Source: Chryseobacterium sp. Bi04 (lineage in GTDB: Bacteria > Bacteroidota > Bacteroidia > Flavobacteriales > Weeksellaceae). Taken from it: a stretch of DNA of 64,000 bases. The translations under genes and the position numbers were made by a program. The number at the start of each line of letters is the position of its first letter. Position 1 is the first letter of the stretch. The notes beneath the pieces are model-generated. The model was given only the letters and a program-made list of their open reading frames with translations. It searched no databases and had not been told where the DNA came from. Positions 22,284 through 32,287 of this stretch are shown here, piece by piece. The stretch lies in NCBI RefSeq assembly GCF_918698085.1, contig NZ_CAKKLP010000003.1, positions 1 to 64,000 on the forward strand, given 5' to 3'.

Positions 22284-25200
22284 GGGGGGTGATATAAATT
22301 TTAATTTGAGTTCCTTGTTCGTGTTCCTGTCCTTGCTCAGAAAGGTTTTTAATGACTAAAATGATATTAGTCTCAAAAAGCTGCTTAAATGTTTCAATTC
22401 TCTTTTGAGATAATTTTACGCCAAAAGAACCGGATTTTATAATCGTCTGATCTTTGCTGCTTATTCCGTTTCCGTTATCCTCAACCGTTATACAAAGTGA
22501 CGAACCGCTGTAATCAAACCTGATATCTATTTTTCCTTTCCGGTCTGCTAATGCTGAAACACCGTGTTTTATTGCATTTTCAACAAAAGGCTGTATCAGA
22601 AGGGAAGGAATAGTCCAGCTTTTGTCCACGGTTTCCGATATATGTATTGAATAATCAAATTGCTCTTTTAAACGAAGTTTCTCCATGTTCAGATACAGGG
22701 AAAGGTATTCCACTTCTTCCTGTATAGGCATGAATGTTTTTTCAGAATAATGAAGTGTTTTTCTGATCATTTGTGAGAAAATATCCAAATAGTTCTCTGT
22801 TTCTGCATAATCTTTTTTATACAGCAGAAACTGTATAGAATTGAGGCAGTTGTAAATAAAATGAGGGTTGATCTGTGCCTTTATCGCCTGCAGCTCGAGT
22901 TCTGCAATCTTCTTCTCGTAATAAAGGTTTTCCAGTTTCTTGTTTCTTTTTTTCTGAAAATATAAAGTGATCAGGATAAAAAGTATTACAGCTCCCAAAA
23001 CAATCATCAGGAACTTAAACCACCAGGTCTGCCAGAATTTAGGTTCAATTTTAAAATTAACATCTGTAGAGGTATATGACTGTTTTCCGTTATAGCCTAA
23101 TCCCAATACCTTAAAAGTGTAAGTTCCTGGTGGTAGGGAGTTTAATATGATCTTAGAAGAACTGCTGGTTTCCCAGGTATCATTCAGGCCTTCAATTTTA
23201 TACTTATAACTTATTTTTCCCTGTGAAGCATAATCCGGGAAACTCAGGTTAAATACAATGTTATTGTTGGGAGTCTGGCTTGTAAGTTTTTGTTGCAGAT
23301 TGAAGAATTCCTGACTGCCAATCGTAATAGAATTAATGATCACCTTTTTATGAATGAACTTCTTCTGCGATAATAAATTTCTGATTGAAAGTATTCCTAA
23401 TCCTTTTGAAGTGCCGGCAAAGAGGGTATCTCCTTTTATGACACATCCCGCTACAACATTTGAAGGCAAGCCGTCAGTCTGTGTGAAATTATTGATCTTT
23501 ATAGCAGTACCTCGGATCTCAACTCTACTTAAGCCTGAATTGGTACTTGCCCAGAAAACATTTTTATTTTCTACTTCTATTTTTTTGATCTGGCTGGTCA
23601 GAAGACCGCTGCCTTGTGTTAACCTTTTTAGAATTTTACTGTTGCTGAAGAGGATAATACCATTTAAATTGGTGGCTCCCACATATAGATTATGACTTAG
23701 CTTTTTTATATCTGTAAAATAATAGCCCTCCAGGAAGAGACTTTTCTTTTTTGTCCGGGTGTTCATTTTATAGAGGTCTTTAAAATTTCCCACAAACAGA
23801 CTGTCCGTATCATAGAGCAGCGCTGTATAAATCCTTTCCTGCTGCAGAATTTTAGAATATGTATGCGCATTGTAATTATAAGCAGTCAGGCCGTCATTCG
23901 AACAGATTAATACGGACCCTTGGATATATGGCAGAACATTTTTTGGATTATAATCCGATGCATTTAAAATATATTTCTTTTTAGTGGCTGTGTTGTATTG
24001 GATAAGGCTTCTGCTTAAACCAAATATTACTGTATTGCCTTCTGAAAATATAGCTTTATGCTCTATCTTCCTGTTTTTTTCAAAAACAATATCCTTTATG
24101 GTATGGGAACGGTATATACCGCTTTTTGCCTCGTTGTATCCTAAAAAAATACCGCTGTCATTTCCTGCAATAGCCGTTATATAAGCCGAATTATTTTTGA
24201 TGGGCAGATGCATATAACTCTTAAGGAACTTGTCAGTAATAAAATAAATCCCATTGTTTTGGGTAGAAAACCAGATGTTATTATCATGATCTGCCAGGAT
24301 ACTGTTGATGACATATTGGTCTAAGAATTTTACCGGATCAGAAAGCTTCCTGCTGTCCAGTAAGGTCTGTTTGAAATGCAGTGCACCTCCATTTTCCAGG
24401 CTTAGCCATATTCCGTAATTTTTATCTATAAATACATGCTGGATATTCTCATTCGTGAAGTAGGTCTGGATTTTTTTAAAAGTGAACTTATCGTGTAGTT
24501 TATAAATTTCAATCTTTCCCTGGCTTTTAAAAATGTAAAAGCTATCCTTCCTGTATACCATTGTTTTTTTTCCTAATGGAATATTACAGGATGTTTTCTT
24601 TCTGGTGACAATGTCATAAGCTTCAATATTCTTTTTTCCACTTTTATCAGCCAAATAGAGGAGGTGGTTAGAAAGATCGAAAGAAATTGCATGAGAAGAG
24701 CCGTCTCCATTAATGAATAACGGGATTGTATTAACCTTTCCGTTCCTGTAAATATACATATTCTTAGGATTGCCGGGTGCATACATATAGATTGCATCTT
24801 GATGAATATAAATGCTGGGATTATGTTCAAAATGCATTTTTTTGAGCTCCTTATTCGAGTCTGAATTAATAATTCTGCCGTCTTTCAAATACGCAAAATC
24901 ATTAAGAAAAGATAAAATGAAAATTTCTCCATTCGATAACTGATGACAGGATAAGACTTCAATGTTTTTTAATCCGTCTGCTTTATTATACTGCTTAAAT
25001 TCTTTTCCATCAAAGCGAAATAGTCCATTATCACTTCCTATCCAGATAAAACCGTTGAGGTCCTGGCTTAAGGTATAGGTATATGAACTGTTCAGTCCTT
25101 CCTCTTCACTATAATTTACCAATCCGGGGATTTGAGCAAAAAATATTGATGATAAAAGAAAAATATAAGAAATTACCAGAAAAATAAATAAATTTTTCAC
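22252..25200 (-). CDS. Two-component sensor kinase: beta-propeller sensor plus LytS-type histidine kinase
   Basis: A 982-residue membrane sensor. Signal peptide-like segment at 1-22. A large periplasmic propeller region (about 25-620) has repeated D-x-x-G-x-I-W-I-G-S-D-N-G-L-type blades. A Y_Y_Y-type domain follows (K-I-S-Y-K-Y-K-I-E-G-L-N-D-T-W, about 665-730), then one transmembrane helix (about 742-763). The LytS-type kinase has Q-I-N-P-H-F-I-Y-N-C-L-N with the phosphorylated His, V-E-N-A-I-K-H-G as N box, and D-N-G-N-G-I. Propeller sensors of this layout usually detect extracellular oligomers such as glycans. Here the neighbourhood suggests it may instead sense a signal linked to the RiPP locus. 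First gene of the coupled pair. Confidence 0.93.
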   Translation of the reverse strand: MKNLFIFLVISYIFLLSSIFFAQIPGLVNYSEEEGLNSSYTYTLSQDLNGFIWIGSDNGLFRFDGKEFKQYNKADGLKNIEVLSCHQLSNGEIFILSFLNDFAYLKDGRIINSDSNKELKKMHFEHNPSIYIHQDAIYMYAPGNPKNMYIYRNGKVNTIPLFINGDGSSHAISFDLSNHLLYLADKSGKKNIEAYDIVTRKKTSCNIPLGKKTMVYRKDSFYIFKSQGKIEIYKLHDKFTFKKIQTYFTNENIQHVFIDKNYGIWLSLENGGALHFKQTLLDSRKLSDPVKFLDQYVINSILADHDNNIWFSTQNNGIYFITDKFLKSYMHLPIKNNSAYITAIAGNDSGIFLGYNEAKSGIYRSHTIKDIVFEKNRKIEHKAIFSEGNTVIFGLSRSLIQYNTATKKKYILNASDYNPKNVLPYIQGSVLICSNDGLTAYNYNAHTYSKILQQERIYTALLYDTDSLFVGNFKDLYKMNTRTKKKSLFLEGYYFTDIKKLSHNLYVGATNLNGIILFSNSKILKRLTQGSGLLTSQIKKIEVENKNVFWASTNSGLSRVEIRGTAIKINNFTQTDGLPSNVVAGCVIKGDTLFAGTSKGLGILSIRNLLSQKKFIHKKVIINSITIGSQEFFNLQQKLTSQTPNNNIVFNLSFPDYASQGKISYKYKIEGLNDTWETSSSSKIILNSLPPGTYTFKVLGLGYNGKQSYTSTDVNFKIEPKFWQTWWFKFLMIVLGAVILFILITLYFQKKRNKKLENLYYEKKIAELELQAIKAQINPHFIYNCLNSIQFLLYKKDYAETENYLDIFSQMIRKTLHYSEKTFMPIQEEVEYLSLYLNMEKLRLKEQFDYSIHISETVDKSWTIPSLLIQPFVENAIKHGVSALADRKGKIDIRFDYSGSSLCITVEDNGNGISSKDQTIIKSGSFGVKLSQKRIETFKQLFETNIILVIKNLSEQGQEHEQGTQIKIYITPHENQNTSLHH

Positions 25201-25311
25201 GTGGATATGAATAATAATGTAAAGATATAGTTTGAAGGATAATAATGCAAAATATGAGAGAAAATACTAAAAAACAGATTGAAAAAATTCGGATAATTTT
25301 GTACAATTTCG

Positions 25312-25319
25312 TACTTTTG
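25312..25319 (+). promoter_or_regulatory. -7 box of the parE unit
   Basis: TACTTTTG fits TAnnTTTG, 20 nt before the parE ATG at 25340. Confidence 0.6.
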
Positions 25320-25339
25320 TATGTTTGCTGAAATCATAT

Positions 25340-27226
25340 ATGTCACAAGAAATAAATCCAACCTACTCAGAAGATAATATCAGAACCCTCGATTGGCAGG
25401 AACATATCCGTCTGCGCCCCGGCATGTACATCGGGAAGCTCGGCGATGGCTCTTCCGCTGATGATGGTATTTACATTTTACTTAAAGAAATTCTGGATAA
25501 CTCTATAGACGAGTTCAGGATGAGGTCCGGTAAAAGAATTGAAATAAAAGTGGATGACGGTAAAGTTACGATCCGTGACTTTGGCCGTGGAATTCCATTG
25601 GGGAAAGTGGTAGATGCCGTCTCCAAAATGAATACCGGGGGTAAATACGACAGTAAGGCGTTCAAAAAATCAGTCGGACTGAATGGGGTAGGTACCAAAG
25701 CCGTTAATGCCCTTTCAGACTATTTCAGAGTACGGTCTTTCCGTGACGGAAAGATGAAGGTAGCTGAATTTTCCCGGGGAATGATCACGGAAAACTTTGA
25801 GGAAAGAGAAACTTCAGACAGAAACGGTACGGAGATTTCCTTCATTCCTGATGGTGAAATATTCCTGCATTTTAAATACCGAAAAGAGTATATCGAAAGA
25901 ATGCTCCGCAACTATGCTTACCTGAACCCAGGACTGAAAATCCTTTTCAACGGAGAAACCTATTTTTCTGAAAATGGTCTGAAAGACCTATTGGAAGAAG
26001 AACTTGAAAGCGATACCCTTTATCCTATCGTTCATCTGAAAGATGAGGATATTGAAGTGGCGATCACTCATACAGATAAATCCCAGACGGAAACCTATTT
26101 TTCATTCGTAAACGGACAGAATACAACTCAGGGAGGAACGCACCTCAATGCATTCCGTGAAGCATATGTGAAGACTATCCGTGAATTTTTCAATAAAAAT
26201 TTCGATGCTTCCGATATCCGGAAATCTATTATTGCTGCCATCTCCATCAATGTAGAAGAACCTGTTTTTGAGTCCCAGACCAAAACAAAATTAGGGTCTA
26301 ATGATATAGGACCAAACGGGCCTACTGTAAGAACCTTTATCATTGATTTTCTTAAAAGCAAACTGGATAATTTCCTGCACAGAAATCCTGAAATTGCAGA
26401 AGCGATCCAAAGGAAAATATTGATTTCCGAAAGAGAAAGAAAAGAACTCTCAGGAATACAGAAGCTGGCAAGAGAAAGAGCCAAAAAAGTGTCTCTTCAC
26501 AATAAAAAGCTTCGCGACTGCCGACAGCATTATAACGATCAGAAAGCAGAAAGAAAAGGCGATAGCCAAATATTCATTACCGAGGGTGACTCTGCATCAG
26601 GATCTATCACAAAATCCAGAGATGTAGAAACACAGGCTGTATTTTCACTGAAAGGAAAACCCTTGAACTGTTATGGTCTTACGAAGAAAGTAGTATATGA
26701 AAATGAGGAATTTAACCTTCTTCAGGCTGCTTTAAATATTGAAGAAAGTCTTGAAGACCTTAGGTATAATCAGGTAATCATTGCCACGGATGCCGATGTT
26801 GATGGGATGCATATCCGTTTACTGATGATCACATTCTTCCTGCAGTTCTTCCCCGATTTGATCAAGAACAATCACCTTTATATTCTTCAGACCCCGTTAT
26901 TCAGAGTGAGGAATAAAAAAGAAACAAGATACTGCTATACCGAAGCAGAAAGAATAAAAGCTTTAAATGAACTTGGGAAAAACCCGGAAATTACCCGATT
27001 TAAAGGACTTGGAGAAATCTCTCCGGATGAATTTAAACATTTCATCGGAAAAGATATCCGCTTAGAGCCTGTGGTCATCGGAAAAGATCAGACCATAGAA
27101 CAGCTTCTGGAATTTTATATGGGGAAAAATACACCGGACAGGCAGACATTTATCCTGGAAAATCTGGTGGTGGAGGAAACGGATATTGATAAGAAAGAAG
27201 CTTTGGATGAAATAAGCACCTCTTAA
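25340..27226 (+). CDS. parE: DNA topoisomerase IV subunit B
   Basis: A 628-residue ATPase subunit of the decatenating type II topoisomerase. GHKL ATPase domain: E-I-L-D-N-S-I-D-E for Mg-ATP, D-F-G-R-G-I-P, and G-L-N-G-V-G-T-K-A. Transducer domain with [13 protein letters not shown]. The Toprim domain has [10 protein letters not shown] and D-A-D-V-D-G-M-H-I. The length and lack of the long GyrB insertion fit ParE, and parC lies two genes downstream. The ATG at 25340 begins M-S-Q-E-I-N; one five codons earlier is possible but sits almost at the promoter box. Confidence 0.95.
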   Translation: MSQEINPTYSEDNIRTLDWQEHIRLRPGMYIGKLGDGSSADDGIYILLKEILDNSIDEFRMRSGKRIEIKVDDGKVTIRDFGRGIPLGKVVDAVSKMNTGGKYDSKAFKKSVGLNGVGTKAVNALSDYFRVRSFRDGKMKVAEFSRGMITENFEERETSDRNGTEISFIPDGEIFLHFKYRKEYIERMLRNYAYLNPGLKILFNGETYFSENGLKDLLEEELESDTLYPIVHLKDEDIEVAITHTDKSQTETYFSFVNGQNTTQGGTHLNAFREAYVKTIREFFNKNFDASDIRKSIIAAISINVEEPVFESQTKTKLGSNDIGPNGPTVRTFIIDFLKSKLDNFLHRNPEIAEAIQRKILISERERKELSGIQKLARERAKKVSLHNKKLRDCRQHYNDQKAERKGDSQIFITEGDSASGSITKSRDVETQAVFSLKGKPLNCYGLTKKVVYENEEFNLLQAALNIEESLEDLRYNQVIIATDADVDGMHIRLLMITFFLQFFPDLIKNNHLYILQTPLFRVRNKKETRYCYTEAERIKALNELGKNPEITRFKGLGEISPDEFKHFIGKDIRLEPVVIGKDQTIEQLLEFYMGKNTPDRQTFILENLVVEETDIDKKEALDEISTS

Positions 27227-27250
27227 AACTTACAATAAACATGACAATTA

Positions 27251-27727
27251 ATGAGACTAAGTAACCGTAACAAAGCATCGTTGTACAATTTTATCAATAC
27301 GTTGCTCCTTATGATGGTTGTATTGGGAATAGTCGGGTTTTTAGCTAATGAATATAGGTTTAATGCATTGGGAAATGAAAGCTATTTACTGATTATCGTC
27401 CCGGTGCTGATGTTAATCGCCTTCCATCTTAACGGACGACAGATTTTTGAATATGACAGTGATGGAGAAGCCCTGAATTTTAAAAACAGAAATATTATTC
27501 CTTTTTTGAATACTCCTCTGTATGATGAGTTTCCAAAATATAAACTGATAAAATATGATGTAATAACTATCCTCTTTATCAAAAGACTATATATTACCAT
27601 TTCAAGTAAGAATAACGGCTCTACAGTACTGAAGTACCAGATCTCTTATCTGAACGGAAAAGAAGTAAATGATTTAAAACTCTCTCTGAACAAAGTAGTG
27701 AAAGCTAATAAAGAGAAAAAAGATTAA
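27251..27727 (+). CDS. Small membrane protein between parE and parC
   Basis: A 158-residue protein not recognised by motif. Two hydrophobic segments lie near residues 14-32 and 42-60. A soluble domain with F-E-Y-D-S-D-G-E-A-L-N-F-K-N-R follows, resembling a small PH-like or membrane-anchored beta domain. It sits 24 bp after parE and 8 bp before parC, so it belongs to the same transcript. A role in topoisomerase function is not implied by any motif. Confidence 0.75.
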   Translation: MRLSNRNKASLYNFINTLLLMMVVLGIVGFLANEYRFNALGNESYLLIIVPVLMLIAFHLNGRQIFEYDSDGEALNFKNRNIIPFLNTPLYDEFPKYKLIKYDVITILFIKRLYITISSKNNGSTVLKYQISYLNGKEVNDLKLSLNKVVKANKEKKD

Positions 27728-27735
27728 TAATAAAA

Positions 27736-30324
27736 ATGACAGAAGAATATTCGCATGAGGGTGAAAGCTTAAAGAAAGTTTCCGGGCTTTATAAAGACTG
27801 GTTTCTGGATTATGCTTCCTATGTAATTCTTGATAGAGCTATCCCTTCGGTGTATGACGGGCTGAAACCTGTTCAGCGTAGGATTATGCACTCTATGAGA
27901 GAACTGGAAGATGGCCGATATAATAAAGTAGCTAATATTGTAGGAAATACCATGAAATATCACCCTCACGGTGATGCTTCCATTACGGATGCCATGGTGC
28001 AGATCGGGCAAAAAGAAATCCTGATAGATACCCAGGGAAACTGGGGAAATATCTATACGGGAGATTCTGCAGCTGCTGCAAGGTATATTGAAGCCAGGCT
28101 GACTCCTTTTGCACTGGAAGTGGTATTTAATCCCAAAACAACAGAATGGGCAAAATCCTATGACGGCAGAAATAATGAACCTATTGATCTTCCTGTAAAA
28201 TTCCCTTTGCTGTTGGCTCAGGGAGTGGAAGGAATTGGGGTAGGGCTTTCCACCAAAATACTTCCGCACAATTTTAATGAGCTGATCAATGCTTCCGTAG
28301 CCTATTTAAAAGGAAAAAGATTTGAAATATTTCCTGACTTCCTGACGGCCGGTTATCTGGATGTTTCCGAATATAATGACGGTCACAGAGGAGGAAAAGT
28401 AAGAGCGAGAGCAAAAATTACCCAGACAGATAAACATCTTCTGGTTATTTCTGAACTTCCTTACTCCAAGACTACGAGTGATCTGATAGATTCTATCTTA
28501 AAAGCGAACGAGAAAGGGAAGATCAAAATCAAGAAAATTGAGGACAATACCTCAGATAAAGTGGAAATTCTGATCCATATTCATCATGATGTTTCACCGG
28601 ACAAGACAATTGATGCTCTCTATGCATTTACAGACTGCCAGGTGACTATTTCTCCCAATGCCTGTGTAATTGTAGGAGATAAGCCTATGTTTATGAATGT
28701 TTCGGAAATCCTGAAAATGAATACGGATCATACGGTTTCTTTGCTGAAAAAAGAACTCGAAATTGAGCTTCACGAACTTCAGGAAAGCTGGCATTTTTCT
28801 TCATTAGAAAGGATATTCATCGAAAACAGGATCTATCACGATATTGAAGAGGTAAAAACCTGGGATGATGTACTAAAGACAATAGATAAAGGATTAAAGC
28901 CTCATACCAAACATCTTTTAAGAGCAGTAACGGAAGAGGATATTTTAAGATTAACAGAGATCAGGATCAAGAGAATTTCAAGATTCGATTTAGATAAATT
29001 TAAAGAAAATATTGCCTCCCTTGAAGGTAAAATAGAACAGGTAAAACACAACCTGGCTAATCTGATTCCTTATGCTATTGAGTATTATTTAAATATTCAG
29101 AAGAAATACGGAAAAGATAAGCAGAGAAAAACAGAACTTAGAATCTTCGATACTATTGATGCAACAAAAGTAGCCGTAGCAAACGAAAAATTCTATGCCA
29201 ATTTTGAAGAAGGATTCATCGGAACATCCCTGAGAAAAGATCAGTATATGTTCGATTGTTCTGATATTGATGATATCATTACTTTCAGAAAAGATGGAAG
29301 CATGAAAGTGGTAAAAGTGGAAGCTAAAACTTTTATAGGAAAGGATCTTCTCCACGTGGCAATCTGGAAGAAAAATGATAAAAGGACTGTATATAATATG
29401 ATTTACCGCGAAGGTAGAGATGGTCCTTATTATATGAAACGTTTTTCTGTAACCGGAGTAACAAGAAATACGGATTATCCTTTGGCTTCAGATAAAAAAG
29501 GTTCAGAAATGCTGTATTTTTCAGCTAACCCTAACGGGGAAGCGGAGACCGTGACCGTCCTTTTAAAACCGAACCCAAGGATCAGGAAAAATAAAATGGA
29601 GATCAACTTCTCCGAACTTGCCATTAAAGGAAGAGATTCCAAAGGAAATCTTGTGACCAAATATGCAGTGAAGAAAGTTGATATGAAGGAAGAGGGTGTT
29701 TCTACACTGGCCCCGAGAAAGATATGGTTCGACGATACGGTAAGAAGACTGAATGCGGATGCAAGAGGAACTTTATTAGGCAGCTTCAAAGGCGATGACA
29801 AGATTCTGACCATTAATACCAATGGCGAAGTAAAGCTGGTTTCTTTCGACTTGGGCAACCGTTTTGATGATGAATACCTGGTGCTTGAAAAATGGAGGCC
29901 CGGACAGCCTATTACCTGTATTTACTATGACGGAGAAAAAGATATGTACTTTATCAAGAGATTCTTATTGGAAAATACCGTTAATGTACAGACTTTTATG
30001 CCTTCAGAACATCCAAAATCGTTCATTGAAAATGTAATCGTGGCCAACGAAGCAACAGCTGAGATTATTTTTGCAAAAGATAAAGGAAAAGACCGTGAGC
30101 CTGAGACTATCAACATTGATGAGTTTATTACTGTAAAAGGAATAAAAGCAATTGGAAATCAGTTCACGAAATTTAAGGTGAAAGCAATCAACATCACGAT
30201 TCCAGAACCTGTGGAAGAAGAACCCGAAGTTTACGAAGAGCCGGAACAGACAGGAGATATGGATGAAGATGGAGGGATCATCGGTGATCTGTTTCAGGAT
30301 GGAGAGAATAATGAATCTGAATAA
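27736..30324 (+). CDS. parC: DNA topoisomerase IV subunit A
   Basis: An 862-residue DNA-cleaving subunit. The winged-helix region holds Y-A-S-Y-V-I-L-D-R-A-I-P and D-G-L-K-P-V-Q-R-R. The quinolone-pocket region is K-Y-H-P-H-G-D-A-S-I. The catalytic Tyr lies in A-A-A-R-Y-I-E-A-R-L-T. A tower/coiled-coil region follows, then a beta-pinwheel C-terminal domain of the weaker, ParC type without a clear GyrA box. A Glu/Asp-rich tail of about 40 residues ends the protein. Co-transcribed with parE through a small membrane protein gene. Confidence 0.95.
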   Translation: MTEEYSHEGESLKKVSGLYKDWFLDYASYVILDRAIPSVYDGLKPVQRRIMHSMRELEDGRYNKVANIVGNTMKYHPHGDASITDAMVQIGQKEILIDTQGNWGNIYTGDSAAAARYIEARLTPFALEVVFNPKTTEWAKSYDGRNNEPIDLPVKFPLLLAQGVEGIGVGLSTKILPHNFNELINASVAYLKGKRFEIFPDFLTAGYLDVSEYNDGHRGGKVRARAKITQTDKHLLVISELPYSKTTSDLIDSILKANEKGKIKIKKIEDNTSDKVEILIHIHHDVSPDKTIDALYAFTDCQVTISPNACVIVGDKPMFMNVSEILKMNTDHTVSLLKKELEIELHELQESWHFSSLERIFIENRIYHDIEEVKTWDDVLKTIDKGLKPHTKHLLRAVTEEDILRLTEIRIKRISRFDLDKFKENIASLEGKIEQVKHNLANLIPYAIEYYLNIQKKYGKDKQRKTELRIFDTIDATKVAVANEKFYANFEEGFIGTSLRKDQYMFDCSDIDDIITFRKDGSMKVVKVEAKTFIGKDLLHVAIWKKNDKRTVYNMIYREGRDGPYYMKRFSVTGVTRNTDYPLASDKKGSEMLYFSANPNGEAETVTVLLKPNPRIRKNKMEINFSELAIKGRDSKGNLVTKYAVKKVDMKEEGVSTLAPRKIWFDDTVRRLNADARGTLLGSFKGDDKILTINTNGEVKLVSFDLGNRFDDEYLVLEKWRPGQPITCIYYDGEKDMYFIKRFLLENTVNVQTFMPSEHPKSFIENVIVANEATAEIIFAKDKGKDREPETINIDEFITVKGIKAIGNQFTKFKVKAINITIPEPVEEEPEVYEEPEQTGDMDEDGGIIGDLFQDGENNESE

Positions 30325-30367
30325 ATAAAGAATTTCAGATCAAAAAAATAGATAAAAAAGACATCAG

Positions 30368-31009
30368 ATGAATATAGTTGTTTTAATTATAATGGCTGTT
30401 ACATGTATTTTTAGTTACATGGGACTCAACAATACAAGTTTATTTGAAAAATATAAATTTAATGTTGGGGCTATTGCCAATCGGAAAGAATATATCAGGC
30501 TTATCAGTTCTGCATTTTTGCATGCAGATTTTATGCATTTATTTTTTAATATGCTTTCTCTCTACTTTTTTCAGGGAGTGGTTATTCATTTCTTTGGAGA
30601 AATAGGATTTTTGATCGTGTATTTCGGATCAATGATTCTTGGGAATTTATTCAGTCTGCAGATCTATAAAAAACAACCGTGGTATTCTGCTATTGGTGCC
30701 TCTGGTGCTGTGTCAGGAATTATTTTTGCATCTATTGCAATGGCACCGAATGAAATCAGTGTTAACTTCCTTCCGGGATGGTTGTTCGGAACATTATACT
30801 TTGGATATTCAGTATACATGATGCTGAATCCTAAACAATGGGATAACCTGGGACATGCCGCTCATTTGGGAGGTGCATTTTTTGGGCTTATTTATTCTAT
30901 TGTAATGCACCCACAGCTGGCAATGAGTAATATGCTTTTCTTGGGGGTGATGTCACTGCCGTTGATTTATCTGGGATATCAGATCTTTGTCAGGAAAAGA
31001 ATAGGATAA
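30368..31009 (+). CDS. Rhomboid-family intramembrane serine protease
   Basis: A 213-residue protein with six hydrophobic segments. The rhomboid features are H-A-D-F-M-H-L-F-F-N-M in the second helix, the catalytic Ser in G-A-S-G-A-V-S-G (about residue 115) and the catalytic His in G-H-A-A-H-L-G-G-A-F-F-G. Rhomboids cleave single-pass membrane proteins within the lipid bilayer; the substrate is unknown. It follows parC by 43 bp on the same strand and may be co-transcribed. Confidence 0.93.
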   Translation: MNIVVLIIMAVTCIFSYMGLNNTSLFEKYKFNVGAIANRKEYIRLISSAFLHADFMHLFFNMLSLYFFQGVVIHFFGEIGFLIVYFGSMILGNLFSLQIYKKQPWYSAIGASGAVSGIIFASIAMAPNEISVNFLPGWLFGTLYFGYSVYMMLNPKQWDNLGHAAHLGGAFFGLIYSIVMHPQLAMSNMLFLGVMSLPLIYLGYQIFVRKRIG

Positions 31010-31040
31010 AATACTATTTTTACTAAAAATATCAAAACCA

Positions 31041-32144
31041 ATGAACACATCAGAATTAAACAGTTTCATCGTGATACTTATCTATGGTTCATTGGTTTTG
31101 CTTTCCCTGCTGAAACTCACCAACCCTTTACAAGTTAACAGAAAAGCGAATTTCTGGTTCGGGGTTTTTCTGTTTCTGTGGTCTACCTTTTGGATGGATG
31201 AGGTTCTGTTTTTAATCACCGGATCAGTAATTGAGTTCCATTCTCTGTATGTAGTGCGTTTTATCCAGTTTCTAACGCCCATTGTTTTTTATTTCAGCGT
31301 ATTGTTTTATACCAATCCTTCTTTTACTTTTAAAATTACGGATCTTAAATTTCTACTGCTTCCGGCAGCTTTTCTGGTATGTCTTTTCCTGATAAAATCC
31401 GGACTCAGTAATCCATTTGAATATCTGAGTGTTATTTTAATCCTCATTCAGGCCCTGTTTTACACCGGACTTTCTTATATTATCATCAGAAAGCATCAAA
31501 GAAAAATTCAGCAGTTTTCCTCCAATACAGAAGGAATTAACCTAAACTGGCTGGAGTATATTATCGTTGTACTTTTTATTGTCAATATTATTTATGTGAT
31601 CTACAACCTGTTTTATGATCCCACCTCTTTAAATTTCTTCATTAATGCAGTTTTTTTGCTGGTTATTTACTGGGTCGCTTATTATTCTCTGAAGCAAAAG
31701 GAGATTTATCCTGTAGAAGAAAAACAACGCCAGGAGCTGATCTCTATTGATGAAGATGCTGATGAAGAAGAAGTGAAAAGAAAGCTGATCTCAGATGAAG
31801 AATTAAGTAAGATTAAAATTCAGCTGGAAAACATGATGGAGACCGGTAAGCCTTATTTGGATAGTGAGCTGAACCTGATCAAATTAGCAGAAACACTTGA
31901 AGTTTCCAGTCATCAGCTGTCTTATGCCATCAATACCGGTTTTGGAAAGAACTTTTTCCAGTATGTCAACGGATACAGGGTAGAATATGCAAAAGTACTT
32001 CTCAAAGATACGGACAGTAAATTTTCAATTTTAGGAATTGCCTATGAGTCGGGATTCAATTCCAAGACTTCTTTTAATACTACGTTCAAAAAACTCACCG
32101 GTCAGACCCCTTCAGAATTTAAAAAAATAAGTTCCGATTTATAA
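31041..32144 (+). CDS. AraC-family regulator with N-terminal membrane domain
   Basis: A 367-residue protein. Six to seven hydrophobic segments fill residues 10-220, a charged E-E-K-Q-R-Q-E linker follows, then an AraC HTH pair at about 265-365: L-I-K-L-A-E-T-L-E-V-S-S-H-Q-L and S-I-L-G-I-A-Y-E-S-G-F-N-S-K-T-S-F-N. The 7TM-AraC layout is frequent in Flavobacteriia and suggests a one-component membrane sensor, though the ligand is unknown. Starts 31 bp after the rhomboid gene. Confidence 0.9.
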   Translation: MNTSELNSFIVILIYGSLVLLSLLKLTNPLQVNRKANFWFGVFLFLWSTFWMDEVLFLITGSVIEFHSLYVVRFIQFLTPIVFYFSVLFYTNPSFTFKITDLKFLLLPAAFLVCLFLIKSGLSNPFEYLSVILILIQALFYTGLSYIIIRKHQRKIQQFSSNTEGINLNWLEYIIVVLFIVNIIYVIYNLFYDPTSLNFFINAVFLLVIYWVAYYSLKQKEIYPVEEKQRQELISIDEDADEEEVKRKLISDEELSKIKIQLENMMETGKPYLDSELNLIKLAETLEVSSHQLSYAINTGFGKNFFQYVNGYRVEYAKVLLKDTDSKFSILGIAYESGFNSKTSFNTTFKKLTGQTPSEFKKISSDL

Positions 32145-32262
32145 AGTTTACCTTTTTAATGTTGATAATCCATTGTAATTCAATATTTTAATATTTTTTG
32201 AGTGTTGTCATAAAATGAGTTCATTAAGATAAGTCGGAACATTAAAATTTTACATCTATACT

Positions 32263-32270
32263 AGCTTTGT
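32263..32270 (+). promoter_or_regulatory. -7 box of the SDR/epimerase pair
   Basis: TAGCTTTG fits TAnnTTTG, 17 nt before the ATG at 32288. Confidence 0.6.
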
Positions 32271-32287
32271 ACCATAAATTTTGTTTT

